From NCBI RefSeq assembly GCF_004362395.1, contig NZ_SNWE01000032.1, forward strand, positions 1 through 33,222: a DNA stretch of 33,222 nt, given 5' to 3'. A model generated the notes under the pieces. It made no database searches and was not told the DNA's origin. It saw only the letters and a program-made list of their open reading frames with translations. Both the position numbers and the translations under genes were made by a program. Positions 7,991-15,360 of this stretch are shown piece after piece; within the stretch, counting starts at the first letter, position 1, and the number at the start of each line of letters is the position of its first letter. The DNA is from Salegentibacter sp. 24. GTDB taxonomy: Bacteria > Bacteroidota > Bacteroidia > Flavobacteriales > Flavobacteriaceae.

Positions 7991-9883
7991 TCATAATTCA
8001 ATATCAATAATATTATATTTTTTTAATAAGAATTTATTAATAGTTGATTTTCTGCACAAATTCATAAAATACTGTCTCTCCCTATCAGTAAATTCAGGAA
8101 TACTGAAATTCTTCACATAGTTCTTAGCTAATGCAAAATATCCACCAGAATAAGGTTTACTGGCATACTTAATATAGTACCAGAATACATCGGTTTCAAG
8201 TAGTTTTTTAATAAATAATAACTCGGCTTCATTTTCGGAAACCAAAGCGTATCCATTGTAAAACAATAAATCTTCATTATTGGTATATACAAAATAGGGC
8301 GCATTAGAAATATAAGGAAAAAGTAATTTGAAACCACTAATATTTAAAGCCTGGCTACGACCATACGCAAACCAAGTTTCATATTCTCTCTTTCCCTTGT
8401 CTCTTTTTGATAATTCATCCCTGTAGTCATTTAAGTAATTATAAGCATGCGGATAATTCTCTCGAAAATGGTTTTCTGGGATAATTTTAACCCTACGATT
8501 TTGAGAGTTTTGAAATAAATCCCTATTATTTTCATCAATTATAGTGTAAGGAAAAATAATTTTTTCATTGTAAGTTTCCAGATCAATTTCATTTTTTAAA
8601 ATATTAGGCTTAATAGCATCTTTACAAATCAATCTTTCTACTCTATAACTTATAGAATCTTTTTCAAAATAATAGTACTCATCATCTTCATTTATGGGAG
8701 AAAATAAATAAATTTTATTCCTTAGGGTTGCAAAGCCATTTCTAATATTCATTAGATCCCCTAATTTGTCTCCGGAATTCTCTAGCCTGTCCAAATTCAA
8801 TTTTGTTTTAGCATCGTCCAGTTGCCATCCGTGAAGATCATTTAAATCAGTATATTGAAAATTGAGGAAATCGCGTTCTGATAAATCCTTAATATTTTCT
8901 GGTGTGGAACTAGTATAATTTAAATAACCTCTTCGTTTAGATATTAGACAAATACAAGTATAGGTTAGTCTAGATTTAAATACTTGTTCGCTCCCGAAAT
9001 CAACGAAAGTAAAGTGAAAATTTTTCTCTGAAAAATAACTGCGTAGAGCTCGACCATTTAAACTCCTGTAGAAGTTATTTACAGTAATATATCCTAAAGT
9101 ACCATTTCGTCGGAGCCATTTAAGACCAATTTGAAAAAAAGGAATATACAAGTCTAGTTTGCCAGTTGAAGCTACAGACCAATTTTTCATTAGTGTTTTG
9201 GTCTCTTCCTCTAAATTAGAAGAGCCTACGTACGGTGGATTACTGAATACGAAATGAAATCCCCCGTTTGCTTCGATTAAAGGTGAATTTTCAAACCAAT
9301 CAAAATTAAGAGAATCTCCAATGAATAAATTGAAATCTATTCTTTCCTTATCTTCACCCTGAGAAAGAGCTAATAAGGTTAATAAAATTTTAGTCCGTTC
9401 AATACTATAGGCAGTAATATCTATTCCATAAAGGTTATCTTCAATAATCTGAATAAAATTTTTACCGGTTTCTTGATTGATTTTTAGTGCATATTCAAAC
9501 AAAAAGCCACCACATCCACAAGCAATATCGCACGCGGTTAAATCTTCTAAGCCATCGTAATCTTCAATCGCCTGCGATACAATATAATCCCTAATATATT
9601 TTGGAGTATAAACCGCGCCATTAACTATTTTGTCACTGGGAGAAATAACAAACTCAAAAAATTCTATTAACTGTTCTAAAGTGAAAGGTCTATCATTAAA
9701 AAGTTCTGAGAACTTATTTAATTCATCAATTTCTTCATCCTGATTTATTATATAACTCTTAATAATCTCATTGGAAATATTTTGAAAATTATTGACTTTT
9801 AAATATGAAGAAACTAGAAGCCTATTTATTTCTCTAATATTACTAGAGTATTGACGTAAATGTTTTAATATGTGTTGATTCAT
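7991..9883 (-). CDS. TaqI/Eco57I-like N6-adenine DNA methyltransferase
   Basis: A 630-residue class I N6-adenine DNA methyltransferase. The catalytic domain shows GAVYTPKYI (89-97), SAM motif I DIACGCGGF (119-127), the acidic loop YGIDI (152-156) and the catalytic tetrad NPPY (215-218). The C-terminal half resembles the TaqI-type target-recognition region (IRNGFATLRNKIYLF, KIIFPYTI, ending near a GGYFALAKNYVKN segment). The first 85 residues are helical with no visible PD-(D/E)xK motif, so it looks like a methylase rather than a fused type IIG enzyme. It is the last gene of a minus-strand cassette, 1 bp after the 236-residue gene. With a receiver protein and GHKL ATPases upstream, its activity may be signal-controlled; that is inference. 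Confidence 0.9.
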   Translation of the reverse strand: MNQHILKHLRQYSSNIREINRLLVSSYLKVNNFQNISNEIIKSYIINQDEEIDELNKFSELFNDRPFTLEQLIEFFEFVISPSDKIVNGAVYTPKYIRDYIVSQAIEDYDGLEDLTACDIACGCGGFLFEYALKINQETGKNFIQIIEDNLYGIDITAYSIERTKILLTLLALSQGEDKERIDFNLFIGDSLNFDWFENSPLIEANGGFHFVFSNPPYVGSSNLEEETKTLMKNWSVASTGKLDLYIPFFQIGLKWLRRNGTLGYITVNNFYRSLNGRALRSYFSEKNFHFTFVDFGSEQVFKSRLTYTCICLISKRRGYLNYTSSTPENIKDLSERDFLNFQYTDLNDLHGWQLDDAKTKLNLDRLENSGDKLGDLMNIRNGFATLRNKIYLFSPINEDDEYYYFEKDSISYRVERLICKDAIKPNILKNEIDLETYNEKIIFPYTIIDENNRDLFQNSQNRRVKIIPENHFRENYPHAYNYLNDYRDELSKRDKGKREYETWFAYGRSQALNISGFKLLFPYISNAPYFVYTNNEDLLFYNGYALVSENEAELLFIKKLLETDVFWYYIKYASKPYSGGYFALAKNYVKNFSIPEFTDRERQYFMNLCRKSTINKFLLKKYNIIDIEL

Positions 9884-9884
9884 A

Positions 9885-10595
9885 CTAGCTTATATACAAC
9901 GGGAAGACATTGTTAATAGTGAAATCCTGATGTTTATTTGTTGAGTCAAAAGCATTAAAATACGGAGTCCATAATCTTTTTTGTGCTCTTTTTATTATTG
10001 ATTTATAATCGTCATGTTCTTTTAGTTCATTGACAAAGGGATATTCTTTGGAACTATAAAAATTAGATATAACAAAATGAAATCCTAAAAAAATATCCAT
10101 TGGAGGATGCGGCAATCTAGGAAATGAAAATATTGAAATTTCACCAGTATCTAAACCTTCAATATATTCTCCGCCAAAATGAAAATGATATGTAGGGTGT
10201 GTATATTTTGGTGGAGAACTATCAATATGTTTATCTAAGTGCCAACAATTCTTATATGGCTTTCCATCATTCCCATTCTCACTTGCAAATGAATCAATAT
10301 TTAATTCAAAAATAAAATTTTCTAAATTATCATTAATTTGATGATCTTTATTATTAAGGTTTATGGTATTGTCAAGTGAGATTTTATACTTGTTGAGAGT
10401 TTCTGGCATAGTTCCCGAAATCCTTTTTCTCAGATGAAATACTATGTCTTTAACTTCATATTCAAAAGTATCCAATGATTCCAATTTCCCTAATAAAACA
10501 TGTAGCGAATTGAAATCACCAATTTGGTAACCTTCGATGAGTTCTAAAAATTTGCTAAGATCTTGCCTGAAACGTCGTAAACTCCAATTATCCAT
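9885..10595 (-). CDS. Histidine-rich protein of the GHKL-receiver-methylase cassette
   Basis: A 236-residue protein of unknown family. The N-terminal 70 residues are helical (WSLRRFRQDLSKFLELIEGY). The middle and C-terminal parts carry a dense set of His, Cys and Asp residues: CWHLDKH, YTHPTYHFHFGGEYI and PRLPHPPMDIFLGFHF. That spacing suggests a metal-binding or metal-dependent catalytic fold, possibly a nuclease or hydrolase, but I do not recognise a catalogued motif. It starts inside the receiver gene (8-bp overlap) and ends 1 bp before the methylase, so the three are translated together. It may be the effector or an adaptor of the system; both are guesses from position and composition. 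Confidence 0.85.
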   Translation of the reverse strand: MDNWSLRRFRQDLSKFLELIEGYQIGDFNSLHVLLGKLESLDTFEYEVKDIVFHLRKRISGTMPETLNKYKISLDNTINLNNKDHQINDNLENFIFELNIDSFASENGNDGKPYKNCWHLDKHIDSSPPKYTHPTYHFHFGGEYIEGLDTGEISIFSFPRLPHPPMDIFLGFHFVISNFYSSKEYPFVNELKEHDDYKSIIKRAQKRLWTPYFNAFDSTNKHQDFTINNVFPLYIS

Positions 10596-11655
10596 TGGCT
10601 CTTTCCTTTTTTACTATTTCACGGATAGCCTTTTTATCAATATCACTAACTAGCGATTTATATTCATCCATTTTGTTTAATGCTGAATCAATGGATAGGT
10701 ATTCTTTTTCTTGCCAGGGTGTATAGACTTTAAGTAATTCAATTCCATCAAATGGATCAATTGGTTGCCCTGAATATTTACAAATTGTCCAAAAATTTGA
10801 ACTAAGGGAATGCTTTGTTTTAATTATGGGAATTAATTTTTCTAAACCAGTTTTTGATTTAATTAACTTGACTCTTTCTTCAGCACTTAGACTCCGCAGT
10901 GAAACTTTAGGACTTATTTCGTCATTCCACCATCTATTAATTTTATCCATCCACCAACGTGAAAGATATTCTGAAAAAACACCTTTATACATACAGGAAC
11001 TAATTTTTTCTAGTAGTTTATCCCAATCTCCTGATTTTTTTGAAACACCAAGTCTTGCAGAAAGTACATCTTCACCAATCATTATACCTATTGGTCTTAC
11101 AATATCATAATAAATAAAACTGCTTAATGTAAATAGGTTTTTACTAATAGCAGCGGCATCAGATTTAATCCTAGAGTGTAATATATAATTATCATCAAAC
11201 TTAATAGTTTTTTTTAAATCAAATTTGTATTCCACAATGGTTTCATATGATTTAATAAAAGCATCTAGTTTTTTCTTAAATTTTTTCTTATTACTTGAAA
11301 ACTCCTCTTTAGTTAAAACAAAATCAAATAAATCCTGACTTGTTAAATCTTTGTCATACTCTTTTACTTTAATGGTCTCATTCGACATTAAAACCAAAGG
11401 AAAATCTTTCAAATCATTTTTATGTTTAGTTCGGAGAGTTTGAGCTATAGTCGGAGCATCAAAGCACGCATTATTTATTCCTTTAGTCAATCTATAATCT
11501 AATACACAAGCTCTAGTATCTGGTTCCAGTTCATCAAATAAATCGGTTAAGTCTGAAGTTGGATTGTAAAGCTTAACCTCATAACCTAAGTTTCCGATGT
11601 CTCTGAGTCGGCTTTCTGTTTCTAAGTCATCTATATACAATACTTTATATGCCAT
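10588..11655 (-). CDS. Receiver-domain protein with unknown C-terminal domain
   Basis: A 355-residue protein with an N-terminal response-regulator receiver fold: YKVLYIDDLETES with the acidic pair Asp9-Asp10, a phospho-acceptor candidate Asp53 in CVLDYRL, Ser91 in VLMSNE, and Lys116 in VLTKEEF. All key receiver positions are therefore present. Residues about 125-355 are helical, with no DNA-binding HTH, GGDEF or known output domain visible; the segment SRWWMDKINRWWNDEI is a recognisable landmark. It overlaps the GHKL gene by 11 bp and the histidine-rich gene by 8 bp. I infer that it is phosphorylated by the upstream kinase-like protein and passes the signal to the histidine-rich protein or methylase. 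Confidence 0.87.
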   Translation of the reverse strand: MAYKVLYIDDLETESRLRDIGNLGYEVKLYNPTSDLTDLFDELEPDTRACVLDYRLTKGINNACFDAPTIAQTLRTKHKNDLKDFPLVLMSNETIKVKEYDKDLTSQDLFDFVLTKEEFSSNKKKFKKKLDAFIKSYETIVEYKFDLKKTIKFDDNYILHSRIKSDAAAISKNLFTLSSFIYYDIVRPIGIMIGEDVLSARLGVSKKSGDWDKLLEKISSCMYKGVFSEYLSRWWMDKINRWWNDEISPKVSLRSLSAEERVKLIKSKTGLEKLIPIIKTKHSLSSNFWTICKYSGQPIDPFDGIELLKVYTPWQEKEYLSIDSALNKMDEYKSLVSDIDKKAIREIVKKERANG

Positions 11656-13960
11656 AATCGTCTAATTCCTTTTCTGTTGCTTTCGGTATTTCTATTCTTA
11701 TGCAGGTGTTAAATCCTTCTTTAGGAGATACTACCCCTATACTTCCTCTATAACTAGAAACAATATCTTTTACTATTTTTAAGCCTAACCCGGTTCCTGT
11801 TATTTCATTGCTAGAATCGATATCATCCAGAGTATTTGGTGAAGTAGTAGTGAAAAATTCATCAAATATTTTTTCCTCAATTTCTTCGGAAATCCCATCT
11901 CCACTATCTGAAAATTCTAGAAAGATTTGGTTATTCTCTAACCCGCATTCAATCATTATTTCACCCGGTTTTTCCGTTCTTTTAATTGCTTTTTTCGAAT
12001 TGGTATATAAGTTAAATAAAATGGAAGACCATTCCGATGGATGCATAGGTCTAGTGTATAAGTAAGATCCATTTCTTACCGGTAAACTGAACTTTATATT
12101 ACTTTTTAAAGCATCATTATGAATTGATTTCCAGAAGTATTCAGCTCTATTTTGGATTTCAATAGGCTTTATTTCTCGAACCACATTCTGGGATATTACG
12201 TTGTCGAAGTATGAGGTGTAACTTTTAAAAGTTATTATGTTTCTCTCTAAGATCAAAAGTCTTTCAGTTAATACTGTGTCGGAACGTAGTTTTTCCAGAA
12301 GAAATTTTACATCAGATTCCATATTAATTACATAATCCCTCACTTCATGTATAAATTGCCCTATGGTGATTCCTACACTACTTAATACGCGAAGCATAGA
12401 TTTTTCCTTGAGCATTTTACTGGTTTCTTCTTTTTGTAGTTCAGCAACTTCTTTAATATCCTTTTTGAGCTTATTTAATCTTTTTTTTCTTCTATTTTTT
12501 ATTTGAATATTACCTTCCTCTTTTTCCAACTCAATGTCTAAAGATTCAAGAGTATGTGCTATATCTTTGATCCTTACTTCTATTTTTTCATAGAGTTTAC
12601 CCTCTTTTTGTTGTCCAGAGACAATTTTAATATTTCGAGCTTCTGCTGTAATAATAACACCCTGCATTAAAGTTCTATAAACAAAATTCTGTAGTTGAAT
12701 TAATGCTTCATTTTCCATTAGACCTTCTCTACTTGAGGTCTCATTAAACTCTCCCTCTTTATCTGTTAATTCTACAAATCCAAAAAAATTATTATTTCCA
12801 TGCACCGGAAGAATAGATCTTCTAGTTACCGATTGATCTAGTTTGAGCCAATCGTTACCCGGTTCACCATATGGTAGAACTCTAAAGCCATTCCTATATA
12901 ATCTTATTCCACCAGAGGTTCTCGCTGATTTTTTTATAGTTGTTTCATGCATTTTTGGAATTAATCCTGCGTTATAAACAAAATAATAAGCTTTAAAACG
13001 GACTTTTTTTAGCTGAGTAAAAGGTACTGTCATATCATCTGGATCACTACCTATTTCTCCCATCACCTCAATATCAAGTTTTTTACTGATTACGGAATAA
13101 ATACCTAATCCATTATCATCTATCCAACCTTCGATTTCTGCAATGGCATGATCATAAATCATTTTAGATTCATCGGCAATTAAAATTGACTTTTCCCCTT
13201 CTAATTTTTTAAAAATAGTTTTAAATCCAGGGTCTAAAATTTCATCCTGTTCTTTATTCTCATCAACTTTTTCTTCAGATAATGGAAAGGGTTGAATTAT
13301 CGCACTTACATACTTGTAGATACGTTTTATAGCTGCTTGTGTCCATCTATCTTTTAAACCTTCTATTTTTAGAGTAGTTCCCTCCTCTTTTCTTTTTGGA
13401 ACGGAAATTATTTTATTAGTAATATTTACTAGATCTATATCTCCTTTGTAGTGTGACCAATCTATAGTTAATACTAATGCGTAATTATTGCGAAGCGTTT
13501 GAGTTGTTATAGTTAATTTTTCTCCTAATCTTTGAACAGCAAATCTTCCGATACCTTTTTGACCAGCTCGCTTTCGTTTATACCTTTCAGATACTGGGTT
13601 ACGTAGTTTATCTGTAGAAGATATTCTCATAAAACCATTAATTAGCTGATCTTTGGTCATTCCTAACCCATTATCGTCAATAAATAATGTTCCCCCTATA
13701 GCATCAGAATTTTCAAATTTTAGTATCACTTTTTTTGCATCAGCATCATATGAGTTTTTTACTAATTCAGAAACAGCTGTTTCTTGTCTAGCCACTAATT
13801 CTGTTCCTAATCTGTCGATTACTCCTGCATCTACACTAAATCGTACGTTGTCTTGATCAAAACTTGCTAGTTTGGACGAAAGCTCTAATATTTTAGAATA
13901 ATTATTAGGCTCTTCAGATAATACTTTAGCCAAATCACTACGTACTTGGTCTTCATCCAT
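11645..13960 (-). CDS. Double-GHKL ATPase / soluble histidine-kinase-like protein
   Basis: A 771-residue protein with two Bergerat-fold (GHKL) ATPase domains. The N-terminal one is MutL/Hsp90/MORC-like: E65-LVKN69-SYD72-ADA, IDDNGLGMT (94-102) and QKGIGRFAVQRLGE near 135-148. The C-terminal one is histidine-kinase-like: NLYTNSKKA near 650, FSDSGDGIS near 680 and GTGLGLKIV near 722. Between them lies a long coiled coil (about 460-520) and an H-box-like segment IGQFIHEVRD in which His538 is a candidate phospho-acceptor. No transmembrane or extracellular sensor part exists, so any signal is cytoplasmic. It is upstream of the receiver gene with an 11-bp overlap. The N-terminal domain may sense DNA or a partner; that is inference. 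Confidence 0.92.
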   Translation of the reverse strand: MDEDQVRSDLAKVLSEEPNNYSKILELSSKLASFDQDNVRFSVDAGVIDRLGTELVARQETAVSELVKNSYDADAKKVILKFENSDAIGGTLFIDDNGLGMTKDQLINGFMRISSTDKLRNPVSERYKRKRAGQKGIGRFAVQRLGEKLTITTQTLRNNYALVLTIDWSHYKGDIDLVNITNKIISVPKRKEEGTTLKIEGLKDRWTQAAIKRIYKYVSAIIQPFPLSEEKVDENKEQDEILDPGFKTIFKKLEGEKSILIADESKMIYDHAIAEIEGWIDDNGLGIYSVISKKLDIEVMGEIGSDPDDMTVPFTQLKKVRFKAYYFVYNAGLIPKMHETTIKKSARTSGGIRLYRNGFRVLPYGEPGNDWLKLDQSVTRRSILPVHGNNNFFGFVELTDKEGEFNETSSREGLMENEALIQLQNFVYRTLMQGVIITAEARNIKIVSGQQKEGKLYEKIEVRIKDIAHTLESLDIELEKEEGNIQIKNRRKKRLNKLKKDIKEVAELQKEETSKMLKEKSMLRVLSSVGITIGQFIHEVRDYVINMESDVKFLLEKLRSDTVLTERLLILERNIITFKSYTSYFDNVISQNVVREIKPIEIQNRAEYFWKSIHNDALKSNIKFSLPVRNGSYLYTRPMHPSEWSSILFNLYTNSKKAIKRTEKPGEIMIECGLENNQIFLEFSDSGDGISEEIEEKIFDEFFTTTSPNTLDDIDSSNEITGTGLGLKIVKDIVSSYRGSIGVVSPKEGFNTCIRIEIPKATEKELDDYGI

Positions 13961-13962
13961 AA

Positions 13963-14188
13963 CTATATAGCTTTATTTTTTGAAACTCCCTTTCTAATGT
14001 ATAACCTATATTTTCCGAAAATTTCAAATGTCCGATTCAATTTATTAAATTTTAATTCTTTTAAAAATCTATCTCTTTGGGTCTTTTCTAAAATTTTATA
14101 CTCAAAAATTGATAATCCTTCTTTACATAATCCTTAATAGTCCAGTAATACCACCCATAAAATCAGCATCTTCAATTTTATTTTCCAT
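13963..14188 (-). pseudogene. Short frameshifted gene directly upstream of the GHKL gene
   Basis: Reading the minus strand from the ATG at 14188 gives 21 codons (MENKIEDADFMGGITGLLRI...) and then TAA at 14125-14123. A second open frame continues from there (CKEGLSIFEYKILEKTQRDR...) for about 55 codons to a TAG at 13965-13963, only 2 bp before the GHKL start codon. The total of 226 bp is 3n+1, consistent with one extra base near 14123-14130 splitting a roughly 75-residue protein. The charged, well-formed sequence and the operon-like spacing argue for a once-real or still-expressed component of the cassette. The family is unknown. It could be a true pseudogene, a sequencing error or a programmed shift. 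Confidence 0.5.
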
Positions 14189-14270
14189 ATGGCTATTTGG
14201 GAGTGATGCCATCTATTTCGGTCAAATATGGTCACTTTGAAAGATACTGCAATTATATAAAAAATTAATG

Positions 14271-14598
14271 TTACTCCTTACTTAAACCGCCTTTTCTTAG
14301 TGATCTTCTTTGGGGGTTGATACGATGTTTGAAATTAATGAACCTATTCATAATGTCCTCCCCTTTATGTAAATGATCGCATAATCGAAGTACTATTTTA
14401 GACCAATTAGTATTTGCTTTTCCTTGAATAGATTTAAGGGAGAAAGTTATAAAAAAGCTTTAATATCTTCATTATCTAACCTTAGAAAAAATAGCCTAAA
14501 GAGGGTTCCGTATAATGTGTACGAGGGGTCAGCTTCATTGAAAGAGCCTTTTATCCAAGTTATCTTTTTTTAAACAAAAAATTCCGAGATGAATCCAT
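14271..14598 (-). pseudogene. Frameshifted gene between the XRE regulator and the GHKL cassette
   Basis: An ATG at 14598 opens MDSSRNFLFKKR and stops at 14562-14560. In the -1 frame the sequence continues without a stop for about 95 codons (ITWIKGSFNEADPS..., NWSKIVLRLCDHLHKGED..., RRSLRKGGLSKE) to TAA at 14273-14271. The switch falls on a run of seven A residues (T-run 14565-14571 on the plus strand), a classic indel or slippage spot. A fused product would be about 108 residues, basic, soluble and helical; I do not recognise it. It follows the XRE gene by 112 bp on the same strand. It may be a broken gene, a homopolymer sequencing error, or a gene using slippage. Confidence 0.5.
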
Positions 14599-14710
14599 TT
14601 TCGCTAAATATAAAAAATTAAGATAAAAGGAAATTACGAAAAACTATACAGAAGGATATTTTAGGCTAGGCAAATTAAACGAATAAAATCAATTTTAAAC
14701 GTTTTAAAAA

Positions 14711-14959
14711 TTATCTAAACAATTCATCGTCAAAGAATTCTTTTAAAGTAATTCCAAGCGCTTTACATATCCTATTTAGGGAATAAATGGTTATCCCGCG
14801 CTTTGATTTAATATTTTCCCAGGGTTGAAAATTTTGCCGATCAACATCTATATTTTTTGAAATACCACTTTTAGAATCCCCTTGTTTTTCTCTTAGTCCA
14901 AGAAGTCTTAGTTTAATTTTTTGTTTCAGTATTTCGTCTTCTTCCCTCAATTTTGCCAT
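14711..14959 (-). CDS. XRE-family transcriptional regulator
   Basis: An 82-residue protein consisting of one Cro/C1-type helix-turn-helix. The helices run from about residue 10 (LKQKIKLRLLGLREKQG), through the recognition region SGISKNIDVDRQNFQPWE, to the C-terminal helix SLNRICKALGITLKEFFDD. Its size and compactness are like the controller (C) proteins of restriction systems and small phage repressors. The gene faces away from the sigma/dCas12f operon and lies upstream of the minus-strand GHKL cassette. A perfect palindrome at 14991-15010, just upstream of its start, is the obvious operator candidate, so autoregulation and control of the rightward leader RNA are plausible. Confidence 0.85.
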   Translation of the reverse strand: MAKLREEDEILKQKIKLRLLGLREKQGDSKSGISKNIDVDRQNFQPWENIKSKRGITIYSLNRICKALGITLKEFFDDELFR

Positions 14960-14990
14960 AAGGCAATTTGGTTAAATCTATATTTTTTAT

Positions 14991-15010
14991 TGTAATGCAT
15001 TTGCATTACA
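14991..15010. promoter_or_regulatory. 20-bp palindromic operator candidate
   Basis: TGTAATGCATTTGCATTACA is two perfect 9-bp half-sites (TGTAATGCA / TGCATTACA) separated by 2 bp. It lies 32 bp upstream of the XRE start codon and about 33 bp upstream of the candidate rightward promoter box at 15043. The dimer-like symmetry fits a small HTH regulator. Assignment to the neighbouring XRE protein is inference. Confidence 0.6.
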
Positions 15011-15042
15011 TGAATTTTTATTTTATATTTACTTCATATTAA

Positions 15043-15050
15043 TATATTTG
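15043..15050 (+). promoter_or_regulatory. Candidate -7 promoter box for leader RNA / sigma operon
   Basis: TATATTTG matches the Bacteroidota -7 consensus TAnnTTTG. A clear -33 TTG is not present, so the box is only moderately convincing. Transcription from here would start within the first hairpin of the structured leader, a few bases downstream. Confidence 0.4.
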
Positions 15051-15230
15051 CGAAACTTCTTTAAGTAAAAATATTAGAAGCATTTCGCTTTGAATCTCAA
15101 TCTGAAAACTGGTAATTTTTTGCAACGAGATGATAAGCAAGGATGCTCACGACCCGGGCGTGGGCTCTCTTATCGTTGCACGGTATACCAGTACCTCAGA
15201 TTGATAAGTTGAGTCTCCACGCCTTTTTTG
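15050..15230 (+). ncRNA. Highly structured leader / small RNA upstream of the sigma factor gene
   Basis: Two strong structures are visible. Hairpin 1: GCGAAA (15050-15055) with TTTCGC (15083-15088), and CTTCT (15056-15060) with AGAAG (15076-15080). Hairpin 2 is a long stacked stem: CAATCTGA (15098-15105)/TCAGATTG (15196-15203); ACTGGTA (15108-15114)/TACCAGT (15186-15192); TGCAAC (15121-15126)/GTTGCA (15175-15180); GATAAG (15132-15137)/CTTATC (15169-15174); GCTCACG (15145-15151)/CGTGGGC (15159-15165). A T-run follows at 15224-15229. TTGATAAG (15201-15208) can instead pair with CTTATCAA (15250-15257), so two alternative folds exist, as in an attenuator. It may be an independent RNA, a regulated leader of the sigma/dCas12f operon, or DNA-level structure. 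I do not recognise an RNA family. Confidence 0.6.
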
Positions 15231-15360
15231 TTTGTAGGAAACAGGCCTTCTTATCAACTGTTTTCAAAGCTATCTTCTCTTTATATCTTATAAGAATTCG
15301 CTAAAGCTAAATTCAGTTTAATTCTGGTGGCATTTACCTCCGGCTTAATAACGACTGCTT

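Noticed and set aside
14189-14270. Possible transposon end (TTCGGTCAAATATGGTCACTT)-like sequence near 14218
   Set aside because: No matching inverted end or transposase remnant was found nearby; the resemblance is too vague to support an insertion sequence.
14357-14364. 8-base match to the 5' end of guide 1 (CCTCCCCT) as a target site
   Set aside because: The following bases do not match and the preceding base is T. One such 8-mer is expected by chance in a window of this size.
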